The notes under the pieces: generated by a model
Databases searched by the model: none
What the model was told of the DNA's origin: nothing
What the model saw: the letters and a program-made list of their open reading frames with translations, nothing else
Assembly: GCF_946222835.1 (NCBI RefSeq)
Contig: NZ_CAMIHD010000027.1
Location: 1-22,149, forward strand
Direction: 5' to 3'
From: an uncultured Corynebacterium sp.
GTDB taxonomy: Bacteria; Actinomycetota; Actinomycetes; Mycobacteriales; Mycobacteriaceae
Length of the DNA stretch: 22,149 nucleotides
Made by a program: the position numbers and the translations under genes
Shown here: piece by piece, positions 14,238 through 22,089 of the stretch
Layout of the letters: every line of letters starts with the position of its first letter
Position numbering within the stretch: the first letter of the stretch is position 1

Positions 14238-17200
14238 ATGCACCTCAAATCGCTGACGCTCAAAGGCTTTAAATCATTTGCGTCGGCGACGTCTCTGAAA
14301 TTTGAGCCGGGCATTTGCGCTGTTGTCGGACCGAATGGCTCCGGCAAGTCCAATGTGGTGGACGCGCTAGCTTGGGTTATGGGTGAGGGAAGCGCCAAGA
14401 CGCTGCGTGGCGGAAAGATGCAAGACGTCATCTTTGCTGGCGCTGGCGACCGCAAGGCTTTAGGGCGCGCCGAAGTAACCCTCACCATCGATAATGCGGA
14501 CGGCGCGCTGCCGATCGAGTATTCGGAAGTTTCGGTCACCCGCCGCATGTTCCGCGACGGTGCCAGTGAATACGAAATCAATGGCGCCAAGGCGCGCCTC
14601 ATGGATATCCAAGAGCTGCTCTCTGATTCGGGTATTGGCCGTGAGATGCACATTATCGTCGGCCAAGGCAAGCTTTCTGAAATCCTTGAATCTAGGCCCG
14701 AAGATCGACGCTCCTATATCGAAGAAGCAGCGGGCGTGCTCAAGCACCGCCGCCGCAAGGAAAAGGCGCAGCGAAAGCTCACCGGCATGCAGGCCAATTT
14801 GGATCGTCTGCAGGACCTTACGGATGAGCTAGGCAAGCAACTTAAGCCTTTGGCCCGCCAAGCCGAGGCTGCGCAGCGTGCTGCCACGGTGCAAGCTGAT
14901 CTGCGCGATGCCCGCCTGCGCTTAGCCGGCGATAGGGTAGTGCGGCTGCGCAGCAAGTTTCACGACGCCGAGCGCGCGGCCGAAGTACTCGCCGAACAGG
15001 TTGAGGAAGTTACAGCGCAGCTGGAAGAAGCGACGGGCTCTCAGCTAGAAGTAGAAGCCCAACTAGAAGAAATAAACCCCAAAGCAGATGCCGCCCAAAA
15101 ACTGTGGTTCGATCTGTCTACACTTTCTGAGCGCATTTCTGCCACGCAGCGCATCGCCGAAGAGCGTGCGGCCAATGCTGGCGCGCAGGTGGCCTATTCT
15201 GGCCAAGATCCGGATGACCTAGAGACACGGGCCGCTCGTGCGGACGAAGAACATGCGGAGCTCCTCGCTGCGGCGGAGGAAGCGGCGGAACGCCTGGAAT
15301 CGATCCGCGAAGAGGTTGCAGAGCGCCGCGAGGCATTCGAGGCCGCCGAGCGCGAGCACATGGCCCAGCTGCGTGCCATTGCAGATAGGCGCGAGGGCGT
15401 CGTCCGCCTTATTGCCGCGGAAGAAAAGGCGGCAGGCCAGGTTACCTCGGCAGAAGAGGAGCTGGCGCGGCAAGAAGAAACCCTTGCTTCTACCAACCAG
15501 CGCACCCAGTCTGCCAAGGCAGAGGCCGATGAAGTGGCGGATAAATTGCAGTCCTTGGCCGGCGAGCGCGAGCCGCTCGAGGAGGCACATGTGCGCGCGG
15601 CCAGTGAATCGGGTGCGGCCGATAAGCGTTTGGAACAGCTGCGCGATGAGCAGCGCGAACGTGAGCGTGCCGTGTACACGTTGCGCTCCCGCATCGATAC
15701 CTTGGCTCAGACCGCGCCGGAAAAGGTCGATGTAGGTGAGCAGTTCCAGCCGCTGGCCAAATTCATCAGCACTAAATATGAGACTGCGGTAGCTGCCGCA
15801 TTGGGCACCTTTGCTGAGGCGCAGGCCGGCGAGATTTCCGGTCAGCTCATTGCGGACTTGGAAAAAGGTACGCGCTCCGCGCTTATCGATGTCTCCGTGG
15901 CCGCCCCCGCCACTTCCTGGCGCGTGGATGCGACTTTGCCCACGGACACCTCGTGGTTGCTCGATCACATTGCTGTGGTTCCGGAGGTATCAGCAGCGCT
16001 GCACCGCCTCCTTGCGGATGTCGTACTCGTTCCCGATTTCGCGGCGGCGAAAAGATTGGTGGCAGAGGATCCTCGCCTGCGCGCCGTTACCGAATCGGGC
16101 GTGGTGCTGGGCGAAGGTTGGGTAGAAGTAGGTACCGGTGCCTCGTCTACCGTAGAGGTCACCGCTCGCATCGCAGAGGCAGAGGAACAGCTGGAATCTG
16201 CAACGCAGGAGCTAGAAGAGTTATCCGGCACACTTGAGGGTGCAAAGATTGCGGCAGAAGATGCCCGCGTGACCGCCGCTTCGGCGAAGGCTGCCTTGCG
16301 CGAACACGATACCGAGGTCGACGCGTGGAAGCGTGATCATCAGCGCCTGCTTAAGCAATACGAGGCCAATAAAACTGAGCACGAAAAAGCCGCGGGACGG
16401 GCGACCGAGATCGAAGTCAAGCTCGCTGGTGCTCGCACGCAGCTTGCCGACGCCCGCGATAGGCTCGCCCGCGTCGATGCGGATGAGCAGCCCGATGAGC
16501 CCTCGTCGGTGGAGCGTGACGAGGCTTCGGCCGCATTAGAGCAGGTTAAGTCGATGGAGATGGAGGCGCAGGTTGCTGCTCGCTCTGCTCAAGACCAGGT
16601 GGGCCAGGTCGCAGGGAAGAGTGAGGCATTGCGTCGCCAAGCGCAGCATGAGCGCCAAGCCAAGGCTCGCCATGAGCAGGCTATGGCGCGGCGCAAGGCC
16701 CAAGGGGAATTAGCCAGTGCGGTGGTAAGGCATTCGCGTGATTTGGCCGCGCGGGCCACGCAATTGCTAGAGCGCGCCACCGCTGAGCGCGATGACTACT
16801 TTGCGCAGCGCACCTCCTTGAACGCGCAGTTGCAACAGGTAAAACAACAGGTTTCGGCCGCGCGGCAGCAGCTGGACCGGCTGACCAACCGCGCGCATGA
16901 CTCGGAAATTGCCCGCTCCCAGGCACAGGTGCGCGTCGATGAAGCCGAAGCCAAAATCGTGGAGCAGCTTGGCATTGCGATTTCGGACCTTTTGCAGGAC
17001 TACACCCCAGGCGAGGATTTCGATCGCGGGGCGGAAAATGCGCGCTTGAAGCAGGCAGAAAAGGACTTGAATTCTCTAGGCAAGGTCAATCCGCTTGCAT
17101 TGGAAGAATATAAGGCTTTGGAGGAGCGTTATTCCTTCCTGTCCACCCAGTTGGAAGATGTCATCCAAGCCCGCAAGGATCTTGCCGGGGTCATCGAGGA

Positions 17201-17759
17201 CGTGGACGCGCAAATTTTGCAGCTTTTCACCGATGCTTGGCATGACGTTGAAGCGGAATTCCCCAAGGTCTTCCAGACCCTTTTCCCGGGCGGTGAGGGC
17301 CGTCTCATCCTCACGGAGCCGGAGGACATGCTCACCACCGGTATCGAAGTGGAAGCGCGTCCACCGGGCAAGAAGGTCAAGCGCCTGTCCTTGCTTTCTG
17401 GTGGTGAGAAGTCACTCACCGCGCTGGCAATGCTAGTAGCAATCTTCCGCGCTCGCCCCAGTCCGTTCTACGTCATGGATGAGGTCGAGGCAGCGCTTGA
17501 TGATGTCAACCTGCGCCGCCTCATCGCCCTTTTTGAAGAGTTGCGCAAGGATTCGCAGCTTATCGTTATTACGCACCAAAAGCCGACGATGGATGTAGCT
17601 AACGTGCTTTATGGCGTGACCATGCGCGGCGACGGTATCACCCGCGTAATTTCGCAGCGCATGAATCCCGCAGGTAGCGCGCCTGGCACGGAGCAAGCCA
17701 GTGAGGATGCTACTCGCCTGGGCGTCGACGCGCCACGCGGCGATGAGTTAGAGAAGTAG
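14238..17759 (+). CDS. smc: chromosome segregation protein SMC
   Basis: ATPase that with ScpA/ScpB forms the bacterial condensin, organising and segregating chromosomes. The 1173 residues are full length. The N-terminal head has Walker A GPNGSGKSNVVDALAWVMGE (residues 31-50, K37). Two long Glu/Ala/Arg-rich coiled-coil arms (about 165-495 and 645-1000) flank a hinge (about 498-640, from VGEQFQPLAKFISTKYE). The C-terminal head has the signature LSGGEK (1053-1058) and Walker B YVMDEVEAALDD (D1081, E1082). The start is fixed by the standard MHLKSLTLKGFKSFA. The tail after ISQR is Gly/Asp/Glu-rich and variable. ftsY follows after 87 bp. Confidence 0.97.
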   Translation: MHLKSLTLKGFKSFASATSLKFEPGICAVVGPNGSGKSNVVDALAWVMGEGSAKTLRGGKMQDVIFAGAGDRKALGRAEVTLTIDNADGALPIEYSEVSVTRRMFRDGASEYEINGAKARLMDIQELLSDSGIGREMHIIVGQGKLSEILESRPEDRRSYIEEAAGVLKHRRRKEKAQRKLTGMQANLDRLQDLTDELGKQLKPLARQAEAAQRAATVQADLRDARLRLAGDRVVRLRSKFHDAERAAEVLAEQVEEVTAQLEEATGSQLEVEAQLEEINPKADAAQKLWFDLSTLSERISATQRIAEERAANAGAQVAYSGQDPDDLETRAARADEEHAELLAAAEEAAERLESIREEVAERREAFEAAEREHMAQLRAIADRREGVVRLIAAEEKAAGQVTSAEEELARQEETLASTNQRTQSAKAEADEVADKLQSLAGEREPLEEAHVRAASESGAADKRLEQLRDEQRERERAVYTLRSRIDTLAQTAPEKVDVGEQFQPLAKFISTKYETAVAAALGTFAEAQAGEISGQLIADLEKGTRSALIDVSVAAPATSWRVDATLPTDTSWLLDHIAVVPEVSAALHRLLADVVLVPDFAAAKRLVAEDPRLRAVTESGVVLGEGWVEVGTGASSTVEVTARIAEAEEQLESATQELEELSGTLEGAKIAAEDARVTAASAKAALREHDTEVDAWKRDHQRLLKQYEANKTEHEKAAGRATEIEVKLAGARTQLADARDRLARVDADEQPDEPSSVERDEASAALEQVKSMEMEAQVAARSAQDQVGQVAGKSEALRRQAQHERQAKARHEQAMARRKAQGELASAVVRHSRDLAARATQLLERATAERDDYFAQRTSLNAQLQQVKQQVSAARQQLDRLTNRAHDSEIARSQAQVRVDEAEAKIVEQLGIAISDLLQDYTPGEDFDRGAENARLKQAEKDLNSLGKVNPLALEEYKALEERYSFLSTQLEDVIQARKDLAGVIEDVDAQILQLFTDAWHDVEAEFPKVFQTLFPGGEGRLILTEPEDMLTTGIEVEARPPGKKVKRLSLLSGGEKSLTALAMLVAIFRARPSPFYVMDEVEAALDDVNLRRLIALFEELRKDSQLIVITHQKPTMDVANVLYGVTMRGDGITRVISQRMNPAGSAPGTEQASEDATRLGVDAPRGDELEK

Positions 17760-17820
17760 CCAGGATCGCTGCCTGCCGGCGCTACCCTTCCGAGCTAGGC
17801 GGGGGTTTGGGGTGCCGCGA

Positions 17821-17840
17821 GCCAGTAAGACTGGCACTAT
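17821..17840 (+). promoter_or_regulatory. palindrome and candidate -10 before ftsY
   Basis: GCCAGT-AAG-ACTGGC (17821-17835) is a perfect 6-bp inverted repeat directly abutting CACTAT (17835-17840), a weak -10 six nt before the ftsY ATG. The only SD-like bases (AGAGG) are too close to the ATG to work normally. The arrangement suggests an ftsY promoter with a possible operator, or just read-through from smc. Confidence 0.3.
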
Positions 17841-17846
17841 AGAGGC

Positions 17847-19808
17847 ATGAATTCTTTATGGTTATGGATCGGCATTGCGATCGTCGTCATTGTGCTGATT
17901 ATTCTTCTCGTAGTAATCGGCAAAAAGCGCGGCGACGCCAAGAAGGTGTCCTTTGATAAGTCCGCTGAGGAAGAACCGAAGCAGCTTACCCAGGAGCAAA
18001 AGTCCGGCAACTATCAAGCTAAGTCCGGCTTTAATTTCGCTCCTGCCGGTGGCGCTAAAGAAGCGCAGAAAAGCCCGGTTCAGGCGGAAAAGCCGGTGGC
18101 GAATAAGCCAGCTGCGGATAAGTCAGCTCCGGCACATCAGGAAGCAAAGGCAGAGCCTAATGCTACCGACATCGCCAACGAGCAGCTTAGCGGCAAGGCT
18201 CCACAACCAAAGGCGAAGCCGCAAGCACACGAGGACAAGCCACAGTCTGCAAAGCCGAAGACCGATGCTGCGGCCGACAAGCCCGCAGCGGGGCAACCAG
18301 AGGTGAATAAGCAGGAACCACAGCAGGCGAAGCCGGCAGAAACCAATAAAGTTACTGAGACCAATAAGTCGGCTAATGCGAAAGAACAGCGGACCGACTC
18401 TATCCCAGATAAATCCGAAAAGACCCCTTCTACGGGCGATGGAGCTGCGGAGGCAACGGCTGCCGGTGCGGCAGGGGTAGCAGGTACGGCAGCTGCGGCT
18501 GCAGAAAGTGAAGACACGCCTGCGGATAATGTCGCAGAGTCGGTCGAGCAGCCAGCAGCAACATCCGAGCCGAAGGAGCCAGCGACGCCGCAAGCCGATG
18601 AACCAGCGGAGAAGTCCTCGCCAGCTGCTGAAAAGTCAGAGGCTCCAGAAGATGCCGCCGCTGTGGAAGATGCTGCAGTAGAAGAGGAATCCCCAGTCTT
18701 TGACGAGGTCGTTGAAGATAAGAACGCGGAGGACATTGAAGAGCGTGTCGATGACCGCGAGGAGGCTGAAGAAGCTGCGGCTGCAGCTGAGGCACAAACC
18801 GGTGCGGCCGAAGCCGCCAAGAAGCAGACCGAGGTTCCAGAGGAAGAGCCAGCCCCAGCGCCAGCGCCACAGGAAGACATTGCTCCCGCCGGCGGACGCC
18901 TAGGCCGTTTGCGTGGACGCCTTTCGCGCTCCCAAAATGCCATCGGCCAGGGGCTTATGGGAATTCTTTCCGCCGGCGACTTGGATGAAGATGCCTGGGA
19001 GGAAATCGAAGATACGCTCATCATGGCGGATCTGGGCACTAAGTCCACCATGAAAGTGACTGATTCCCTGCGCGAGAAGATTGCTGAGCGCGGTGTGTCC
19101 AGTGAGGATGAGGCGCGTGCCATGCTGCGTGAATGCCTCATCGAGGCAGGACACCCAGAGATGGACCGTTCCATTAAGGCCATGCCGAATGAGGGTAAGC
19201 CGGCCATCGTTATGGTTGTCGGCGTAAACGGCACCGGCAAAACCACAACTACGGGCAAGCTTGCTCGCGTGCTTGTAGCCATGGGCCACAAAGTACTTTT
19301 GGGTGCAGCGGATACTTTCCGTGCTGCGGCCGCTGACCAGCTCGAGACTTGGGGCCGCCGCGTTGGCGCCGATACCGTGCGCGGCAAGGAGGGCGCTGAC
19401 CCAGCATCGGTGGCCTTCGATGCAGTAGCTCGCGGTGTAGAACAGCAAGTAGATGTGGTCTTGGTAGATACCGCAGGCCGCCTGCATACCTCCACAGACT
19501 TGATGGACCAGTTGGGCAAGGTCAAGCGCGTGGTGGAAAAGAAGACCGATGTGGACGAGGTTCTGCTGGTACTGGACGCTACCGTGGGACAAAATGGTCT
19601 GACCCAGGCCCGGATTTTCCGCGAGGTAGTAGATATCACCGGCGTTGTCCTAACCAAGCTGGATGGTACTGCCAAGGGCGGAATCGTCTTCCAGGTGCAA
19701 GAGGAATTGGGCGTTCCGGTCAAGCTCGTGGGCTTGGGCGAAGGCGCCGATGATCTTGCTCCGTTTGAGGTCGAAGGCTTTGTCGACGCTCTCTTGGGTG
19801 AAAAATAA
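17847..19808 (+). CDS. ftsY: signal recognition particle receptor FtsY
   Basis: Membrane-bound GTPase that receives Ffh-ribosome complexes for cotranslational insertion. The 653 residues have three parts. Residues 3-25 are a hydrophobic anchor (LWLWIGIAIVVIVLIILLVV). Residues about 30-345 are an Ala/Glu/Pro/Lys-rich, disordered acidic A domain. The C-terminal NG GTPase has G1 GVNGTGKTTTTGK (from 459), DTFRAAAADQL, DTAGR, TKLDGTAKGG and GLGEGADDL. The A domain is long even for actinobacterial FtsY. It is last in the acyP-smc-ftsY series and ends in a terminator. The usual next genes (amt, glnK/glnB, glnD, ffh) do not follow. Confidence 0.97.
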   Translation: MNSLWLWIGIAIVVIVLIILLVVIGKKRGDAKKVSFDKSAEEEPKQLTQEQKSGNYQAKSGFNFAPAGGAKEAQKSPVQAEKPVANKPAADKSAPAHQEAKAEPNATDIANEQLSGKAPQPKAKPQAHEDKPQSAKPKTDAAADKPAAGQPEVNKQEPQQAKPAETNKVTETNKSANAKEQRTDSIPDKSEKTPSTGDGAAEATAAGAAGVAGTAAAAAESEDTPADNVAESVEQPAATSEPKEPATPQADEPAEKSSPAAEKSEAPEDAAAVEDAAVEEESPVFDEVVEDKNAEDIEERVDDREEAEEAAAAAEAQTGAAEAAKKQTEVPEEEPAPAPAPQEDIAPAGGRLGRLRGRLSRSQNAIGQGLMGILSAGDLDEDAWEEIEDTLIMADLGTKSTMKVTDSLREKIAERGVSSEDEARAMLRECLIEAGHPEMDRSIKAMPNEGKPAIVMVVGVNGTGKTTTTGKLARVLVAMGHKVLLGAADTFRAAAADQLETWGRRVGADTVRGKEGADPASVAFDAVARGVEQQVDVVLVDTAGRLHTSTDLMDQLGKVKRVVEKKTDVDEVLLVLDATVGQNGLTQARIFREVVDITGVVLTKLDGTAKGGIVFQVQEELGVPVKLVGLGEGADDLAPFEVEGFVDALLGEK

Positions 19809-19822
19809 CGGCCAACTTTGAT

Positions 19823-19886
19823 ACTCCCCCTGCATATCGGGAAGCACGAGCGTGTGCCACGGTGTGCTGGGGGAGTTCTTCGTTTT
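19823..19886 (+). terminator. terminator of ftsY
   Basis: ACTCCCCC (19823-19830) pairs with GGGGGAGT (19869-19876), with an inner AGCAC/GTGCT stem and a tail TCTTCGTTTT. It is a plausible rho-independent terminator with a large internal loop. Confidence 0.7.
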
Positions 19887-19965
19887 CCAGGCTGAGTTCC
19901 AGCGTATACCTTGCTCGCGAATTCTTTTCGCCGATTTGGGATCACCACTTCGCAAACTATGCGGA

Positions 19966-20356
19966 ATGGGCAATTCAATTGGAGTTGCTGCTTATCGGAC
20001 CCAGCATTTGACCATTCACTCAGGTGTGTACCACACTCCTGCGCCAGGAGCACACTCCTACGCAACCATTGCTTCCAAGTGCAAATATCCCTCAACTGTT
20101 AAACCGTTGCCTTACGGTCGATATCCTATTAACGGGCGATACGCTGGAGGCTTATGGAGAAACAGCGACCGGTCGATCATGCCTGAAAATTGGCCATACG
20201 GAGATATTCCATTCACAAAGGAAGGGGTCCCTGACTTCACCAGACACGTTGAAAAATTCGACCCACTTTCCATGAAAGCAGGCGCAAGTACGGACCTAGT
20301 TATTACCCCCACAGGACGTAGATATAAAGATATTCGAGTGAGATTACCCTCGTTTA
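19966..20356 (+). pseudogene. truncated polymorphic-toxin C-terminal region (HNH/ENDO VII-like nuclease), interrupted by IS
   Basis: The open frame contains INGRYAGG, then WPYGDIPFTKEGVPDFTRHVE and TPTGRRYKDIRV. This resembles the conserved lead-in of bacterial polymorphic-toxin nucleases of the HNH/ENDO VII superfamily (LHH/WHH-like): INGxYAGxxY, YPxGVxFTxxGxPDFSPYA, TGxRxxDFxxAN. In those families a histidine-rich catalytic tip (xGYxWHH...) follows. Here the frame runs into an IS3-family end at about 20357, so the catalytic part is missing. The 5' side is also truncated: no delivery domain, no convincing start (19966 is simply the first in-frame ATG) and no SD. The family call is from memory of the motif and is moderate. 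Confidence 0.55.
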
Positions 20357-20407
20357 GTGGACACCCTATTAGTACGGATCTTGTGTCCGTAGGAGAGGAT
20401 GTTCATT

Positions 20408-20716
20408 GTGAGTCAACAGCGCAAGAAGTACACGTCGGACTACCGGCGTGAAGCCGCAAACCTGGTAATCGAGTCAGAGCGCCCGATTGCTCATGTGGCT
20501 AAGGAGATTGGCGTCGTACCAGGCCTTTTAGGCCGGTGGGTCAAACTCGAGCGTGAGCGCCGAGGAGCATCAGATGGGATGAGCGAGGCTGATCTTCGTG
20601 CTGAGTATGCTCGTCTGCGCCGTGAACTGGCGGAAGCGAAGATGGATAACGAGTTTTTGTCAAAAGCGACAGCCTTCTTCGCCGCAAAGCAACGCGAGCC
20701 GAAAAGTTCGAATTAA
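20408..20716 (+). CDS. IS3-family transposase OrfA (helix-turn-helix protein)
   Basis: The 102-aa DNA-binding subunit begins SQQRKKYTSDYRREAANLVI. It continues with a helix-turn-helix (ERPIAHVAKEIGVVPGLLGRW) and a leucine-zipper-like C-terminus (ADLRAEYARLRRELAEAKMDNEFLSKATAFFA). The GTG at 20408 is chosen because GGAGAGG precedes it by 9 nt. The in-frame ATG at 20399 is too close to that SD. The stop overlaps the orfB start (TAATG). An AAAAG run at about 20702-20706 could allow the frameshift that makes the OrfAB fusion in this family. Confidence 0.9.
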   Translation: MSQQRKKYTSDYRREAANLVIESERPIAHVAKEIGVVPGLLGRWVKLERERRGASDGMSEADLRAEYARLRRELAEAKMDNEFLSKATAFFAAKQREPKSSN

Positions 20717-21620
20717 TGCAGCGAGAGAAGGTGAACTACAGCATCAAACGTATGGCACGGCTTTTAAAAGTATCTCGGTCTGGATACTACAAATGGTCCC
20801 ATACGCAGAACAAACGACTTTCCGGTAGAGATGCTCGTGCAGCATTTTACGATGATGTTGACCGCAAGATTCATCAGATTTGGTCGGACTCCGATGAGGT
20901 CTACGGTGCTCCGCGGATCACCGCAGAACTTACCGAGCGCTACCACATTGTGCTTAACCGTAAGACTGTGGCTAAACGGATGCGCATGATGGGTATTGAG
21001 GGCATTTCACCCAGGGCATTTGTTCCCGTAACGACGATTCAAGCCAAGTGTAAGTCCACGCTTCCTGACCTGGTCAAGCGCATGTTTGATACTGGTGAGC
21101 TCAACCGAGTGTGGATGTCGGATATTTCCTACCTGCGCACTGCTGAAGGCTGGTTGTATCTGTGTGCAGTCCGCGATGGACATTCCCGCAGGGTGCTGGG
21201 CTGGGCTGGGCTATGGATAGCGTTCAAGATACATACCTGGTCGAACGGGCCCTGCGGATGGCGCATACACTACGCGGTGACGTTCCTGATGGACTGGTGT
21301 TTCACGCTGACCGCGGAACCCAATTCACCAGCGAGAAGCTCTGGGAAGTTTGCCGCAACCTGGGCATAGCTCAGTCCGTGGGGCGTACCGGCGTGTGCTT
21401 CGATAACGCGATGGCCGAGTCATTCTGGTCGACGCTTTAAACCGAATTCTACGACCGTAAGCGCTGGCCAACCCGTGATGCCGCACGCAAGGCCGTTGCC
21501 TACTGGATTGAAGTCGTCTACAACCGTCGGCGCCGGCACTCCGCACTCGGAATGGTCAGCCCCGTCGACTTTGAGAGCCGCATTGGTCTAACCACCAGCA
21601 TAAAAGAACTAGCTTCCTAA
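20716..21620 (+). pseudogene. IS3-family transposase OrfB (DDE/rve integrase), frameshifted and with a stop
   Basis: The reading frame starts at 20716 (MQREKVNYSIKRMARLLKVSRSGYYKW) and runs through the HTH_21 region (VYGAPRITAELT) and the first catalytic Asp in RVWMSDISYLRT. After RRVLGWA it shifts. The correct continuation MDSVQDTYLVERALRMAHTL is in another frame, caused by an extra GGGCT at 21198-21212. That frame holds the second Asp (FHADRGTQFTSE) and the Glu (NAMAESFWSTL), then stops at TAA 21438-21440, where a lysine (AAA) is usual. The remaining TEFYDRKRWPTRDAARKAV...RRRRHSALGMVSPVDFE runs to 21620. Two lesions make it non-functional. Confidence 0.92.
21198..21212 (+). repeat. GGGCT tandem repeat (3 copies) causing the orfB frameshift
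   Basis: Three consecutive GGGCT units. Two units would restore the conserved reading VLGWAMDS, so one extra copy explains the frameshift. Confidence 0.85.
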
Positions 21621-21688
21621 CCACTAGGTAGCTCCACTACGTGTCCACGACTTGCGGGCAACCCCACCGGGTTTTCCATAGTTGTATA

Positions 21689-21730
21689 AGTCGGCAGTTA
21701 ACACACCTTATTTTCCGTAAACTGCCGACT
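21689..21730. repeat. 11-bp inverted repeat ending at the start codon of the 99-aa gene
   Basis: AGTCGGCAGTT (21689-21699) and AACTGCCGACT (21720-21730) are perfect complements separated by 20 bp. An outer TTCCAT/ATGGAA extension is interrupted on the left by about 8 bases. The right arm overlaps the candidate -10 and ends exactly at the ATG. It may be an operator, an mRNA-blocking hairpin or a mobile-element end. Confidence 0.8.
21718..21723 (+). promoter_or_regulatory. candidate -10 of the 99-aa gene
   Basis: TAAACT followed by exactly 7 nt and the ATG at 21731, with the same hexamer and spacing as at smc. No -35 is clear and no SD is present. Confidence 0.4.
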
Positions 21731-22030
21731 ATGGAAGAGAAAAACCTATCGTCATTAGTGTTCGGAAACGTCGTCCTTGAATCTCAGTTTTTGGGGACAA
21801 CTCCTCGAATATATGCCGCTGACATGCGGTCTTATTCTTTACGCCCCAGTCCTTATGCCACTCTCTCTGCTCCCTTAAATGATTTAAGAGGGCAGCTTCA
21901 ACCTGACCATGCTGAGGCTATCGCTAAGAAAATCTTTGACTCCGTGGCTGAAGAGCTGAACGAAAACTACCCAGGTGGTTGTGAGCGCGCAGAGGAGGAA
22001 CTAAAAGCCTGGCTTATGCAGAGTAATTAG
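21731..22030 (+). CDS. hypothetical protein, 99 aa, possible immunity protein
   Basis: Not recognised. It is a small soluble acidic protein starting MEEKNLSSLVFGNVVLESQF and ending EELKAWLMQSN. A beta-rich first half is followed by two helices, the last strongly acidic (FDSVAEELNENYPGG then CERAEEELKAW). The frame is open further upstream to 21641, but that part falls in the IS end and the inverted repeat, so the ATG at 21731 is preferred. Base composition is less GC-rich than the core genes. It lies just after the IS that cut the toxin remnant, the position expected for a cognate immunity gene. That role is inference from location, size and acidity only. Confidence 0.6.
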   Translation: MEEKNLSSLVFGNVVLESQFLGTTPRIYAADMRSYSLRPSPYATLSAPLNDLRGQLQPDHAEAIAKKIFDSVAEELNENYPGGCERAEEELKAWLMQSN

Positions 22031-22089
22031 TTCACATTGCATGGAAGATGGACTTCTTTGGAGGTACCAAAGTCATGATGCTTTCCTGC

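Larger units (their letters stand above)
20357..21648 (+). mobile_element. IS3-family insertion sequence, degenerate copy
   Basis: An element of about 1.3 kb with overlapping orfA and orfB typical of IS3. Candidate terminal inverted repeats are GTGGACAC at 20357-20364 and GTGTCCAC at 21641-21648. The left end also holds an internal GGACAC...GTGTCC repeat (20359-20388). No clear target duplication was found, so flanking rearrangement is likely and the outer limits are approximate. The transposase is inactivated, so the copy could move only if helped in trans. Confidence 0.85.

Noticed and set aside
18137..20095. 652-codon open frame on the minus strand opposite ftsY
   Set aside because: It is Ser/Ala/Arg-rich low-complexity shadow of the GC-rich acidic domain and GTPase, with no family motif, while the plus strand encodes a clear FtsY.
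21649..21687. Continuation of the toxin C-terminus after the IS (short frame NPTGFSIVV then stop)
   Set aside because: Only nine residues are visible and no histidine motif remains, which is too little to distinguish from chance.
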